DNA of 64,000 bases from Shewanella pneumatophori. GTDB taxonomy: Bacteria > Pseudomonadota > Gammaproteobacteria > Enterobacterales > Shewanellaceae. How positions within the stretch are numbered: position 1 is the stretch's first letter; each line of letters starts with the position of its first letter. The notes below the pieces were generated by a model, which did not search any database, had not been told where the DNA came from, and was given only the letters and a program-made list of their open reading frames with translations. Where the stretch lies: positions 124,001-188,000 of the forward strand of contig NZ_JAKILB010000003.1 in the NCBI RefSeq assembly GCF_023283895.1, given 5' to 3'. A program made the position numbers and the translations under genes. Below are positions 16,890 through 25,348 of the stretch, piece by piece.

Positions 16890-16904
16890 ATGCGCTCTGC
16901 GCAT
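16890..16904. promoter_or_regulatory. Dyad ATGCGC-TCT-GCGCAT upstream of acuI
   Basis: A perfect 6-bp inverted repeat with a 3-bp centre, 81 bp before acuI and about 150 bp before the divergent aldehyde dehydrogenase. It differs from the shared dddY/ardA motif, so acuI may answer to another regulator. It is a candidate operator only. Confidence 0.4.
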
Positions 16905-17055
16905 ATAAGAAAAATTAACCAAATTAAACCATCTTGCTCAGTAATATTAGACTAAAAAAACTCCGCCTTGCTAGTCGACTTTATTCCTATACAGCGCTCG
17001 CTATTTTATAGACTACACTGAGTTGCCGCATAAAAAACGTACAAGGAATATAAGT

Positions 17056-18576
17056 ATGATTTATAACAAGCCAGGCACACCCGGCGCGAAAATTAACTTC
17101 AAGTCACAGTACCAAAATTTTATTGGTGGTGAATGGGTTAAACCTGTAAATGGCCTCTATTTTGACAACAGCTCACCGGTCGACGGCCAAGTGTTTTGCC
17201 AAGTCCCACGCTCTGATGCAAACGACATTGAATTAGCACTCGACGCAGCCCACGCAGCCAAAGACACATGGGGCAAAACTTCTGTCACTGAACGAGCAAA
17301 CATCTTACTGCGTATAGCTGACCGCATTGAACAGAACATCGAAAGCTTAGCCATTGCTGAAACTTGGGATAACGGTAAAGCCGTGCGCGAGACTCTCGCC
17401 GCAGACCTACCGCTTGTGGTCGACCATTTTCGCTATTTTGCCGGCTGCATTCGTGCCCAAGAAGGCAGCGCAGCAGACATTGACGCCAACACCGTTAGTT
17501 ATCATTTCCCTGAGCCATTGGGCGTTGTCGGGCAAATTATCCCATGGAACTTCCCTATCTTAATGGCGGCATGGAAAATCGCCCCCGCCCTTGCCGCAGG
17601 TAACTGTGTGGTATTAAAGCCTGCCGAGCAAACGCCAGCTTCATTGTTAGTGATGCTCGAACTGATTGAAGATCTATTGCCCAATGGCGTACTCAATGTG
17701 GTTAATGGCTTTGGCGCCGAGGCCGGACAAGCACTAGCAACCAGCAGCCGTATCGCTAAACTCGCCTTTACCGGCTCAACAGAAATTGGTCATCACATTT
17801 TAAAATGTGCCGCTGAATCGCTGATCCCCTCCACCGTTGAGCTTGGTGGTAAGTCGCCTAACATTTATTTTAGTGATGTAATGGATCATGAAGATGAATA
17901 TTTAGATAAAGCGGTAGAAGGCATGCTACTGGCCTTTTTCAATCAAGGTGAAGTCTGTACTTGCCCATCGCGAGTGCTGATCCACGAAGGCATTTACGAC
18001 AAGTTTATTGCCAAAGTGATAGAGCGCAGTAAAACCATTAAGCAAAGTAACCCACTCGATACCGACACCCAAGTTGGCGCACAGGCTTCACAAGAGCAGT
18101 TCGACAAGATCTTAAGTTATCTGCAAATTGGTAAAGATGAAGGCGCTGAAGTCTTGATTGGCGGCGACCTATGTCAACTTGAGGGAGAACACAGCCAAGG
18201 CTATTACATTAGTCCCACCATCTTAAAAGGCACCAATGATATGCGCATCTTCCAAGAAGAAATTTTTGGACCCGTGATCTCAGTGACCACCTTTAAAGAT
18301 GAAGCCGAAGCCCTAGCCATTGCCAACGACACCGAATACGGCCTAGGCGCAGGCGTGTGGACCCGAGATATGAATACCGCCCAGCGTATGGGGCGTGGGA
18401 TTCAAGCGGGACGGGTGTGGATTAACTGCTACCACGCCTATCCAGCCCACGCGGCTTTTGGCGGCTATAAAAAGTCAGGTATTGGCCGCGAAACCCATAA
18501 GATGATGCTCGACCATTATCAAAATACCAAGAATCTATTAATTAGCTACGACGTTAATCCACTCGGCTTCTTTTAA
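17056..18576 (+). CDS. NAD-dependent aldehyde dehydrogenase (AldB/ExaC type)
   Basis: 506 aa from the ATG at 17056, which has AAGGA 8 nt upstream; an in-frame ATG 33 bp earlier lacks a good ribosome site. Landmarks are the FIGGEWV start, the IIPWNFP cofactor segment, FTGSTEIG, the catalytic-Glu motif VELGGKSPN and the nucleophilic cysteine in [12 protein letters not shown]. The EIFGPV and NPLGFF ends are typical of acetaldehyde/ExaC-type enzymes. These tetrameric cytosolic enzymes oxidise acetaldehyde and related short aldehydes. It is divergent from acuI and has its own terminator at 18586. A role in the DMSP pathway (malonate semialdehyde or 3-hydroxypropionate branch) is possible but unproven. 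Confidence 0.9.
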   Translation: MIYNKPGTPGAKINFKSQYQNFIGGEWVKPVNGLYFDNSSPVDGQVFCQVPRSDANDIELALDAAHAAKDTWGKTSVTERANILLRIADRIEQNIESLAIAETWDNGKAVRETLAADLPLVVDHFRYFAGCIRAQEGSAADIDANTVSYHFPEPLGVVGQIIPWNFPILMAAWKIAPALAAGNCVVLKPAEQTPASLLVMLELIEDLLPNGVLNVVNGFGAEAGQALATSSRIAKLAFTGSTEIGHHILKCAAESLIPSTVELGGKSPNIYFSDVMDHEDEYLDKAVEGMLLAFFNQGEVCTCPSRVLIHEGIYDKFIAKVIERSKTIKQSNPLDTDTQVGAQASQEQFDKILSYLQIGKDEGAEVLIGGDLCQLEGEHSQGYYISPTILKGTNDMRIFQEEIFGPVISVTTFKDEAEALAIANDTEYGLGAGVWTRDMNTAQRMGRGIQAGRVWINCYHAYPAHAAFGGYKKSGIGRETHKMMLDHYQNTKNLLISYDVNPLGFF

Positions 18577-18585
18577 GCTTAATAG

Positions 18586-18611
18586 TCAGGCTAACGCCTT
18601 TGTTAGCCTGA
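18586..18611 (+). terminator. Hairpin terminator after the aldehyde dehydrogenase
   Basis: A 10-bp perfect stem TCAGGCTAAC / GTTAGCCTGA with a 6-nt loop, followed by a T/C-rich tract rather than a clean U-run, so termination may be partial. Confidence 0.7.
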
Positions 18612-18672
18612 TCCTCTCTGTCACTCGCTGCCACTTGCCACAAGATCGACAAAGTTGCGATCTCACGCTGGC

Positions 18673-18691
18673 GATTTCCATATTGGAAATC
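18673..18691. promoter_or_regulatory. Perfect dyad in the yjjI promoter
   Basis: GATTTCCA-TAT-TGGAAATC has 8-bp arms and a 3-bp centre and lies 82-100 bp before yjjI. No FNR box of consensus form is seen nearby although the product is an anaerobic enzyme. This dyad is the best operator candidate. Confidence 0.55.
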
Positions 18692-18772
18692 ACTATTTAG
18701 CAGTTTTTCACTATCTGAATTCAATCCCTAGGCAGTAAAATCTCGGCAAAACATCTTTGTGGATATTGCACC

Positions 18773-20326
18773 ATGACACTGCAAGCGCGATTCGCTGAAA
18801 TTAGCCGTAACCCTCTACTATCACCAAAACAAAAATCAGGCTTACTTGCCCTAGAAGCCGAAGCAGCTGTACCTTATGTAGCTGTCTCTGATGCAGTAAA
18901 GCAAGCAATGGCACAAGGGGCTATTTGCGACATGTTTGAAGGTCATGCACCATTTAAACCACGCTACGTACTACCAGACTACGCCAAGTTTTTACAAAAC
19001 GGCTCAGAGTATTTAGAGCTAGCGCCAGCACAAGATCTGGATGAAGCGCTAAACGCATTAACCATTATCTACCATCACGTACCATCGGTTACTAATATCC
19101 CAGTGTATTTAGGCCAACTGGATGATGTGTTATTGCCCTACTGCCAAGGGCTCGACGAAGAAACGATTTACCGTAAGTTAAAGCTGTTTTGGATCATGCT
19201 AGATCGCACCTTGCCTGACGCCTTTATGCACGTAAACATCGGCCCAACTGACAACATAGTGTGCCGCACTATTTTACGTGTCGATGCAGAGCTAAAGCAG
19301 ATAGCGCCAAACCTAACCTTTATGTACGACCCAAGCGTTACCCCAGATGAATTACTGCAAATTGCCGCCAGCAATATTTGTGAATGCAGCAAGCCACATA
19401 TCGCCAACTACCCTATTCACGCGAATACATTCGACCAGCAAGGTTTTGGCATTGTCAGCTGTTATAACTCGCTACCATTAGCCGGTGGTGCTAACACCTT
19501 AGTGCGCATGAATTTAAAAGAAGTGGCGCTACAAGCCAGCAGCATAGGCGACTTTTTTAGCAATGTATTGCCACACTACTGCCAGTTAACCTTCGAGTTA
19601 ATCAATGCCCGCGCCTCGTTTTTGCACCAAGAATCTAACTTCTTCAATAGCTTTTTAGTCAAAGAAGGCTTAATCGAAGAGTCACGCTTTGCACCTATGT
19701 TTGGTATTTACGGCATGGCCGAAGCCGTTAATATTTTGCAAGGCACGCCAGACTTTAATGAAGACAGCCTAGACAAGCCAAGTAACCATTATGGTCATAA
19801 CATCGCCGCTAACGAACTTGGGCATCAGATCTCTAAAGCACTAGATGCCATCGTTAAAGCAACCCCAGTAAAATATGGTTATAACGACCGTGCTTTGCTG
19901 CACTCTCAAGGCGGCATGAACACAGACCGAGATGTGACGCCAGGCGTGCGTATTCCTTACGGCACCGAGCCAAACCCAATTACTCATATTCAAGCATTGG
20001 CCGAGCATCACCAATATTACACCTCGGGCATTAGCGACATTCTCACCATAGATGAAACAGTAAAAGCCAACCCGCAAGCAATGATGCAGCTATGTAAAGG
20101 CGCACTTAGCTTAGGTTTCCGCGAATTTAGCGCTAACGTCGCATCAAACGATTTAGTACGAGTAACCGGCTATATGGTCAAACTGTCAGATATCGCTCGC
20201 TATAAGGAACAAGGCTCGCGCACCAACACCACCAGCTTAGGTGCAGATGCCGCGCAAAACACCAAAATCCTAGAGCGCCAACCACGCGTTGTAGCTCACG
20301 AGCTAACGCCAGCGCACAGCAAGTAA
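18773..20326 (+). CDS. yjjI: YjjI-family glycyl radical enzyme
   Basis: 517 aa, the length of E. coli YjjI (516). The C-terminal radical loop LVRVTGYMVKL carries Gly466. A likely thiyl cysteine, Cys230, lies in FGIVSCYNSLPLAGG. Other Cys-containing family stretches (NICECSKPH) are present. The reaction of YjjI is not established to my knowledge. Being a glycyl radical enzyme, it works only without oxygen and needs its activase, encoded 21 bp downstream (yjjW). An upstream dyad (18673-18691) may control the pair. Whether it belongs to the neighbouring DMSP/acrylate metabolism or only lies next to it cannot be told. Confidence 0.93.
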   Translation: MTLQARFAEISRNPLLSPKQKSGLLALEAEAAVPYVAVSDAVKQAMAQGAICDMFEGHAPFKPRYVLPDYAKFLQNGSEYLELAPAQDLDEALNALTIIYHHVPSVTNIPVYLGQLDDVLLPYCQGLDEETIYRKLKLFWIMLDRTLPDAFMHVNIGPTDNIVCRTILRVDAELKQIAPNLTFMYDPSVTPDELLQIAASNICECSKPHIANYPIHANTFDQQGFGIVSCYNSLPLAGGANTLVRMNLKEVALQASSIGDFFSNVLPHYCQLTFELINARASFLHQESNFFNSFLVKEGLIEESRFAPMFGIYGMAEAVNILQGTPDFNEDSLDKPSNHYGHNIAANELGHQISKALDAIVKATPVKYGYNDRALLHSQGGMNTDRDVTPGVRIPYGTEPNPITHIQALAEHHQYYTSGISDILTIDETVKANPQAMMQLCKGALSLGFREFSANVASNDLVRVTGYMVKLSDIARYKEQGSRTNTTSLGADAAQNTKILERQPRVVAHELTPAHSK

Positions 20327-20347
20327 TTAAGGATTTAGGCGAGCAAG

Positions 20348-21226
20348 ATGGGCAGAGTTGCAACAGTTAATCAGATCATCCCGTTTTCTTGTGTCGATGG
20401 CCCGGGCAGTCGCCTGGTCATCTTCATGCAAGGCTGTAATTTTAACTGCAAAAATTGCCACAACCCTTACACCATAGATATGTGTAACAGTTGCGGTGAT
20501 TGCGTAGCAACTTGCCCAGCAAATGCATTATCACTGACCCACGACCCACAGGGAAAACCCAAGGTTGTTTGGCACAGTGATAACTGCACTCAATGCGATA
20601 TCTGCTTAGCAACCTGTCCTAGGCAATCTAGCCCTAAGACTCGCCAATACAGCGTAGAGCAAATGCTAACGCTGATCCGCAGCCAAGTGTTTTTCATCAA
20701 CGGCATTACCGTAAGTGGCGGCGAAGCAACGCTACAACTGCCGTTTATTATCGAGTTATTTCAAGCGATAAAAAGCAGCGATGATTTAGCTCATTTAAGT
20801 TGCATGATCGACAGTAACGGCTACTTGTCGACAAATGCTTGGCAGCAAGTAATGCCTTATTTAGATGGTGCAATGATTGATTTAAAATCGTGGCAGCAAG
20901 AGACACACCACTACATCACCAACCGCGATAACCACAGAGTATTTGCCAGCCTAAAGCTACTGGCAGAGCAAAATAAGCTGTATGAGATCCGCTTATTGCA
21001 TATCCCCAACGTGAGTGATTTTGACCGCGAAATCGACGCTGTGGCTGTTTATCTGAGTCAGTTACCAGCCAGTGTTAGGGTCAAGCTTAATGCGTTTCAA
21101 CATCATGGGGTGACTGGCGAAGCCCTTAATTGGCCAACTTGCAGTGAACAACAGATGCAGGAGTTAGCAGCACGGCTAACTGAACGTGGTGTGGCTAATC
21201 TTATATTACCCAATGTTTATTTGTAG
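20348..21226 (+). CDS. yjjW: YjjW glycyl radical enzyme activase
   Basis: 292 aa radical SAM protein. The SAM cluster motif is CNFNCKNC (C30-x3-C-x2-C), preceded by the DGPGSRLVIFMQG segment of pyruvate formate-lyase activases. Two 4Fe-4S ferredoxin motifs are inserted (CNSCGDCVATCP and CTQCDICLATCP), then TVSGGEATLQ (GGE motif). It installs the glycyl radical in YjjI. It is in operon with yjjI (21-bp gap). The stop is followed by a repeat-rich gap and no clear terminator. Confidence 0.94.
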   Translation: MGRVATVNQIIPFSCVDGPGSRLVIFMQGCNFNCKNCHNPYTIDMCNSCGDCVATCPANALSLTHDPQGKPKVVWHSDNCTQCDICLATCPRQSSPKTRQYSVEQMLTLIRSQVFFINGITVSGGEATLQLPFIIELFQAIKSSDDLAHLSCMIDSNGYLSTNAWQQVMPYLDGAMIDLKSWQQETHHYITNRDNHRVFASLKLLAEQNKLYEIRLLHIPNVSDFDREIDAVAVYLSQLPASVRVKLNAFQHHGVTGEALNWPTCSEQQMQELAARLTERGVANLILPNVYL

Positions 21227-21300
21227 GCTTTCTTGCCAGCCTAGTGTGGCGCTTTAGGTAAAGCGGTGAACCTTTGGGTTGCGTGTTCATAGGTAGTATT

Positions 21301-21398
21301 TGCTGTATCTTCCTACATCAGTGGTTCCAATGGCCTGCAGCCAGCGTTTTGATACGCGGTTCTAGCCAACGCGTTAACGCTAGGAAGAATCTACAGCA
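21301..21398. repeat. Hairpin-forming repeat copy, family III variant
   Basis: TGCTGTA/TACAGCA and CTTCCTA/TAGGAAG (21301-21315 with 21381-21398) form a long-range stem. It encloses the block GGTTCCAATGGCCTGCAGCC, shared with the copy at 21456. The rest of family III is missing. A 15-nt direct repeat GTGAACCTTTGGGTT (21268) / GTGAACCTTTAGGTT (21401) flanks it. Confidence 0.6.
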
Positions 21399-21455
21399 GT
21401 GAACCTTTAGGTTATTCGTTATTTGCATCCATAAACCAACTTACAACATCGGTGG

Positions 21456-21580
21456 TTCCAATGGCTTGCAGCCAGCGTATGTGCAGACACTTCTTAGGCA
21501 CGCTGCAAGTACGTCCGTGTAAGCTCTACGATGGCATCCATGCCATCAAAGGCCTAAGCCGCATCTACACTGGGTTGGAA
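21456..21580 (-). repeat. Structured repeat family III, copy 1
   Basis: Nested stems: TTCCAA/TTGGAA (21456-21461 with 21575-21580), GTGCAGA/TCTACAC (21481 with 21564), CTTAGGC/GCCTAAG (21493 with 21552), and the terminal hairpin GATGGCAT-CC-ATGCCATC (21530-21547). The same arrangement recurs at 56534-56622 with different but still complementary stems. The one non-Watson-Crick pair becomes G-U on minus, so an RNA read from minus would fold best. Confidence 0.7.
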
Positions 21581-21700
21581 AAACCAAATAATTTAGCTAA
21601 AGAGTAACACTGAGGTTACTAAATGTAAGTAATAGCACTTACCTTTTATGTACGACGCGAGTATAGTATTTTTAATTAATTTAATGATTTAGGCTTAGAC

Positions 21701-22693
21701 GTGAAAGACTTTTTTGACCATATATTTAGTCATTTCAAACCGATATTGGATAATGCTAGTTATCGAATTAATAACCCTTTTGGAGGAGCATTTCTTTTTT
21801 CTTGGATAATTTTAAACTGGAAGACCGTTTATTTTTTTATACTTGGTGATGGTACAGTTCTTTCAAAAATAAAAATCATCGAGAACTATTACCTCACCAA
21901 AGAAGGTGAAATGAGCTACTTTTACTTGATCTGGTTACCTGCATTTGCTGCCACTCTTTTCATAGCACTTGCACCAGCTCTTTCAAACTTAGCAACAACA
22001 ATATGGCTATGGTCAGATAGAAAATCTGCCTCTTTAAGAATAAAATTCATCGAAAAATCAATACCAATATCGCCAGAAGACCAAGCTCAGATGTATGCCG
22101 CATTTGAATCTGTTAAGAAAGATTTTCAGGACAAAATTCAAAAATTAGAAGAGGAAAATAGAGGGTTACGCAAGGTTGCAGCGCTTAAAAATGAGCAATT
22201 TGAAAACAATATCCAACATGACCACGAAACGCTAACGGCTAAATCAGAGAACAACAGCCGACCTGATAGTAAAACATTTCAAGCTAATATCCGTAAAAAT
22301 GTGGATGCAGCTAAAAATCGAGACCAAGATGCACAAAAAGACTTCAATGACCAACAAACTATGGACTCTAAAGATCTTTACAATCTATATAACCTAAAAT
22401 CCAATGCGCACAATATTGAGCAATGGATTGGAAGGGAGTTAAAGTTAAAAGTTGACTACAACTACCACTATGCTGAAATCCTAGATATAAAAGCTCTTAT
22501 TGGCAAATTAATACAAGATGGAAAAATAAAAGCCTCAACTATAAATGAACAAGGTCGCAATATAAATCTACAGCAAGTTACCTCTTTTTTAATTCGCATG
22601 GAGCTATCTGATGTAGTGGAAAGAATCAATGATGCAACTTATGAACTAACTGAAGCAACACTCTCAGCTCTAGCCGAAATAGTAAGTAACTAA
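21701..22693 (+). CDS. Orphan membrane-anchored coiled-coil protein of unknown function
   Basis: 330 aa from a GTG start, with only a weak AGGC upstream; no earlier ATG exists. Two hydrophobic segments are seen, at about 28-50 (GGAFLFSWIILNWKTVYFFI) and 78-105 (LPAFAATLFIALAPALSNLATTIWLW). Then come a charged coiled coil (about 135-165, DKIQKLEEENRGLRK), a polar linker and a helical C-terminal domain. The opening RINNPFGGAFLFSWIILNW resembles small orphan membrane proteins in accessory regions, with no known function. Base composition is clearly more AT-rich than the neighbours. It is bracketed by structured repeats (21456-21580 and 22802-23065), which suggests acquisition or insertion. No partner gene lies beside it. 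Confidence 0.75.
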   Translation: MKDFFDHIFSHFKPILDNASYRINNPFGGAFLFSWIILNWKTVYFFILGDGTVLSKIKIIENYYLTKEGEMSYFYLIWLPAFAATLFIALAPALSNLATTIWLWSDRKSASLRIKFIEKSIPISPEDQAQMYAAFESVKKDFQDKIQKLEEENRGLRKVAALKNEQFENNIQHDHETLTAKSENNSRPDSKTFQANIRKNVDAAKNRDQDAQKDFNDQQTMDSKDLYNLYNLKSNAHNIEQWIGRELKLKVDYNYHYAEILDIKALIGKLIQDGKIKASTINEQGRNINLQQVTSFLIRMELSDVVERINDATYELTEATLSALAEIVSN

Positions 22694-22801
22694 GTCATTA
22701 CAGATTATTAGGCTAAATCCTTATATTCTTAACCTGACTGAATTTATAAAAAACCATTACATATATGTCGCTTACTCGTAAAAACTACCAGAATGTACCT
22801 A

Positions 22802-23065
22802 TTCCCCATCGGAGTTGCCGAAGTACGTTGAAGAAATAACCGTGATGCCCACACGGATGTGGGCATAGCTTTCGCGGGGCAGGATGCCCCATCGGAAGCG
22901 TTAGGTTATTTCGAGTAAGTACGAGGGTGACAACTTCGTTAGGGGCGTCATGGTGGATGCAAGGAGGATAGGACGAGCAGTCCTCCTTGCCCGGGTGTGG
23001 GATGGAATCCCACGACTTTTATCAAACGAAGTTTGATTGCTAACAATTGTTAGACGAAGTCTAAC
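22802..23065 (+). repeat. Structured repeat family II, copy 1
   Basis: About 260 bp starting TTCCCCATCGGAGTTGCCG. Hairpins: H1 ATGCCCACA-CGGA-TGTGGGCAT (22845-22866), H2 GGGGCA-GGA-TGCCCC (22876-22890), H3 GCAAGGAGGA/TCCTCCTTGC (22959-22990), H4 GTGGGAT-GGA-ATCCCAC (22997-23013), H5 ATCAAAC-GAA-GTTTGAT (23021-23037) and H6 GTTAGAC-GAA-GTCTAAC (23049-23065). AAATAACC/GGTTATTT encloses H1 and H2. CGAAGT/ACTTCG and CCCC/GGGG close the 5' part. The copy at 56714-56951 keeps this fold with different stems. Confidence 0.8.
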
Positions 23066-23741
23066 TTTAAAGCTCAAGTGCAACTTAACTAAATTTAAGT
23101 CCGAAATTTAAACAAAAAAAAGCACCCCATTTGGGATGCTTTTTTGTTTTACAGCCTAAGTAAAACTTAACTTCTTAGGCTTATCAAAGTTACCCGTGGG
23201 TAACTCAATGGGTATCCGAAAATGTACACAAGAGTCGGATTGAAAAGTAGTCCGGTCGAAGCTTCTAATAGCAATGCCTCAGCTCTGTCGAATCCGGCCC
23301 AGCCAGCGGAGCTAGCTAGTGTCGAACTCCCAGTCGATTGAGTCCTCGTTATATCAATGAACTCTCCGACCTAAACCGCTGAGTTCAAACTAGCAAGAAA
23401 GTGTGACGCATGTCAAATTTTTATGGCTTTGAATTTTAATTCTATTAAACCAGCGCATCGAAACAGTTAAATCTGTTGCTTAAAAGCTAAACAGCTTTGG
23501 GTGAAATTATCCACTAAAACAATAATCCTAACCACCAGCTTAAAGCTAAAATAAGCAAGCCTTGCTTACGCGCTATTCACACAAAGACTGAGATAAATAT
23601 TTGCACTACTGAGGCCTATTTCAGCTGCAAAATTCACAATACGTTGCTGCGAATCACTACAGTAAATAGCGGCCTAAACAGCGCTAAGCTAACCTATGCT
23701 GAACATCATCTAAACTAACTGTCAGCTTTCATAGATTGAGC
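23066..23741. other. Intergenic stretch with several hairpins, otherwise unexplained
   Basis: No convincing gene. Dyads seen: a terminator-like stem with A/T tails at 23116-23145 (one mismatch on plus, G-U on minus), GCCTAAG/CTTAGGC at 23154-23180, and GTTACCC-GT-GGGTAAC at 23189-23204. From about 23205 to 23400 the sequence is less AT-rich than its surroundings and has no open frame or tRNA fold I can recognise. The last 300 bp are plain. Confidence 0.5.
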
Positions 23742-24134
23742 TTAACCGAGCAAGTTAAACCACGCCTCAGAATCTGGGCCGACAACACATTCACCGTCAA
23801 CTCTTAACGACATACGTAATCGGCAACGGCGGGTAACTTCTTTAAACTCGTCATCCGGTAACTGCCTAACAGAATCGACTAACGCTCGGCAATGAGGAGC
23901 AGCTTGCTCTTTTAAGGTATAAAAAACCCATTTGCCCTTTTTTTCATGGTTCAGTAGTCCAGCGCGATACAGCATCTTTAAATTGCGCGACACGTTATAT
24001 TGCGTGTCACCAATAATATCCATCGCTTCTGCTACTGCCATACATTCATCGACGTGCAAAAATAACCAAAACAAGCGCAGGCGATTAGGCTCAGACAATG
24101 CTTTTAGCGCATCAATATACTTTTCATCGATCAT
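23742..24134 (-). CDS. ArsR-family transcriptional regulator
   Basis: 130 aa. It has a winged HTH typical of ArsR/SmtB (ALKALSEPNRLRLFWLFLHVDECMAVAEAMDI ... YNVSRNLKMLYRAGLLNHEKKGKWVFYTL). The canonical ArsR alpha-3 ELCVCDL metal site is replaced by DECMAVAEAM, leaving a single Cys there. Other cysteines lie near the C-terminus (HCRAL, RCRLR, GECVV), so metal sensing, if any, uses a different site. AAAGG lies 7 nt before the ATG. It is downstream of the permease gene, with an intervening hairpin that could separate their expression. Confidence 0.9.
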   Translation of the reverse strand: MIDEKYIDALKALSEPNRLRLFWLFLHVDECMAVAEAMDIIGDTQYNVSRNLKMLYRAGLLNHEKKGKWVFYTLKEQAAPHCRALVDSVRQLPDDEFKEVTRRCRLRMSLRVDGECVVGPDSEAWFNLLG

Positions 24135-24147
24135 GCAATTACCTTTT

Positions 24148-24179
24148 CAACAAAACACGCCACTCAACTGAGTGGCGTG
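24148..24179 (-). terminator. Intercistronic terminator between permease and arsR-type gene
   Basis: A 10-bp perfect stem CACGCCACTC / GAGTGGCGTG (24156-24179, 4-nt loop) is followed on minus by TTTTGTTG. It lies between the permease stop and the regulator start, so it should reduce read-through. Confidence 0.8.
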
Positions 24180-24185
24180 ACGTCT

Positions 24186-25124
24186 TTATACAACATATTG
24201 GAAGATAGCACCGCCAATTATCGCTGTAATTAATACAATGCCCACAAACGCGATGACCGCTTTGCGCTTAAGTACCGCAGATACTAACGCGATTTCAGGC
24301 AAACTAGCACCTGTACCACCAATAATTAATGCTAAGGCAGCACCTAAACCCATACCTTTGGCAATTAGCACTTTAAGTAATGGAATTGCCATTTCGATAC
24401 GTAGGTAAAGCGGAATACCAATCAAAGAAGCAATAACAATCGACCCAAAGCTATCACCACCAACATATTTCTCTACCATGTCTGCTGGTAAATAGGCCGC
24501 TGAGAAACCGCTGATTGCCGCGCCCAATAATACGTATGGAATAATGCGCTTAAATAGCGACCACGCACCTGCCATGGCGTTTTTCATTCTCGAAGCTGAA
24601 GTTGGCATACCACCACAGGTATTAACTTTAGTGCCGCTACAGCCTTTAGCTTTAATGCCTTCTAGCTCATCACCACGCTTAATCTCATTTTTCCAAGGTG
24701 ACTTAGAGATCAAATAACCACCCAGTACCGCTGCGGTAAAGGTAATTAAGAAATAGATCACTGTGATCTTCAAACCAAAAGCTGCGTAAATCATTGCTAA
24801 CACAATGAAGTTACACAACGGCGCTGAAATAATAAAACTCATTACAGTACCCAGCGATGCCCCCATAGAGGCCATGCCCATAGTTACAGGCACTACTGCA
24901 GCGCTACAAAATGGGGTCAACATACCAAACAGTGCGCCCAACAACGAGCCCCACTTTTCGTGCCTAGTTAATGTCTGCTGCAGCTTATCTTGCGGAATAT
25001 ATTCGCGCATGATGCCGGTTAATAACGACACAATCGCAATAATAACCACCAAGCCTTTAGCCACATAAAAGAACTCGTTTAACGCTATAACTAATTTTGC
25101 ATCCACTGTCACAATCTCTATCAA
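24186..25124 (-). CDS. Permease of the DUF318/ArsP-like family
   Basis: 312 aa from a TTG codon; GTG codons at 25112 and 25106 are alternative starts. Eight to ten hydrophobic helices are predicted. The family signature TPFCSAAVVPVTMGM is in the first half and the paired GGTGASLPEIALV in the second. The cytoplasmic loop has cysteines (KAKGCSGTKVNTCGG). Members include ArsP, an exporter of trivalent organoarsenicals, and uncharacterised permeases. Linkage to an ArsR-family regulator supports a metal(loid) or thiol-related substrate, but the substrate is unknown. Confidence 0.85.
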   Translation of the reverse strand: MIEIVTVDAKLVIALNEFFYVAKGLVVIIAIVSLLTGIMREYIPQDKLQQTLTRHEKWGSLLGALFGMLTPFCSAAVVPVTMGMASMGASLGTVMSFIISAPLCNFIVLAMIYAAFGLKITVIYFLITFTAAVLGGYLISKSPWKNEIKRGDELEGIKAKGCSGTKVNTCGGMPTSASRMKNAMAGAWSLFKRIIPYVLLGAAISGFSAAYLPADMVEKYVGGDSFGSIVIASLIGIPLYLRIEMAIPLLKVLIAKGMGLGAALALIIGGTGASLPEIALVSAVLKRKAVIAFVGIVLITAIIGGAIFQYVV

Positions 25125-25263
25125 TAAAAAGTTTGCGGATCGTACGCATACATGCGCATTTGTGCAAGTGTATTTTTATAGAGATTTCAACATGTAAAAA
25201 ATAATCATTAAAAACAGCTTGTTAGGTCTATATTTTTAAATGCTAGAATGAGTGATGATCAGG

Positions 25264-25302
25264 ACAAAAAACTTAAGCTAGTGGCAATATTGGCACTAGC
25301 TT
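25264..25302 (-). terminator. Terminator downstream of the LysR gene at 25349
   Basis: The stem AAGCTAGTG/CACTAGCTT encloses the palindrome CAATATTG and is followed on minus by a T6 run. It fits the end of the minus-strand LysR transcript. Confidence 0.85.
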
Positions 25303-25348
25303 AGTGCAAACCTTCGAATTGAACGTTGGATTCAAAGCTAAAAAGAGT

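Noticed and set aside
23220..23400. tRNA or tmRNA fragment
   Set aside because: A GTTCGA-like string tempted, but no acceptor stem, anticodon arm or CCA end can be drawn.
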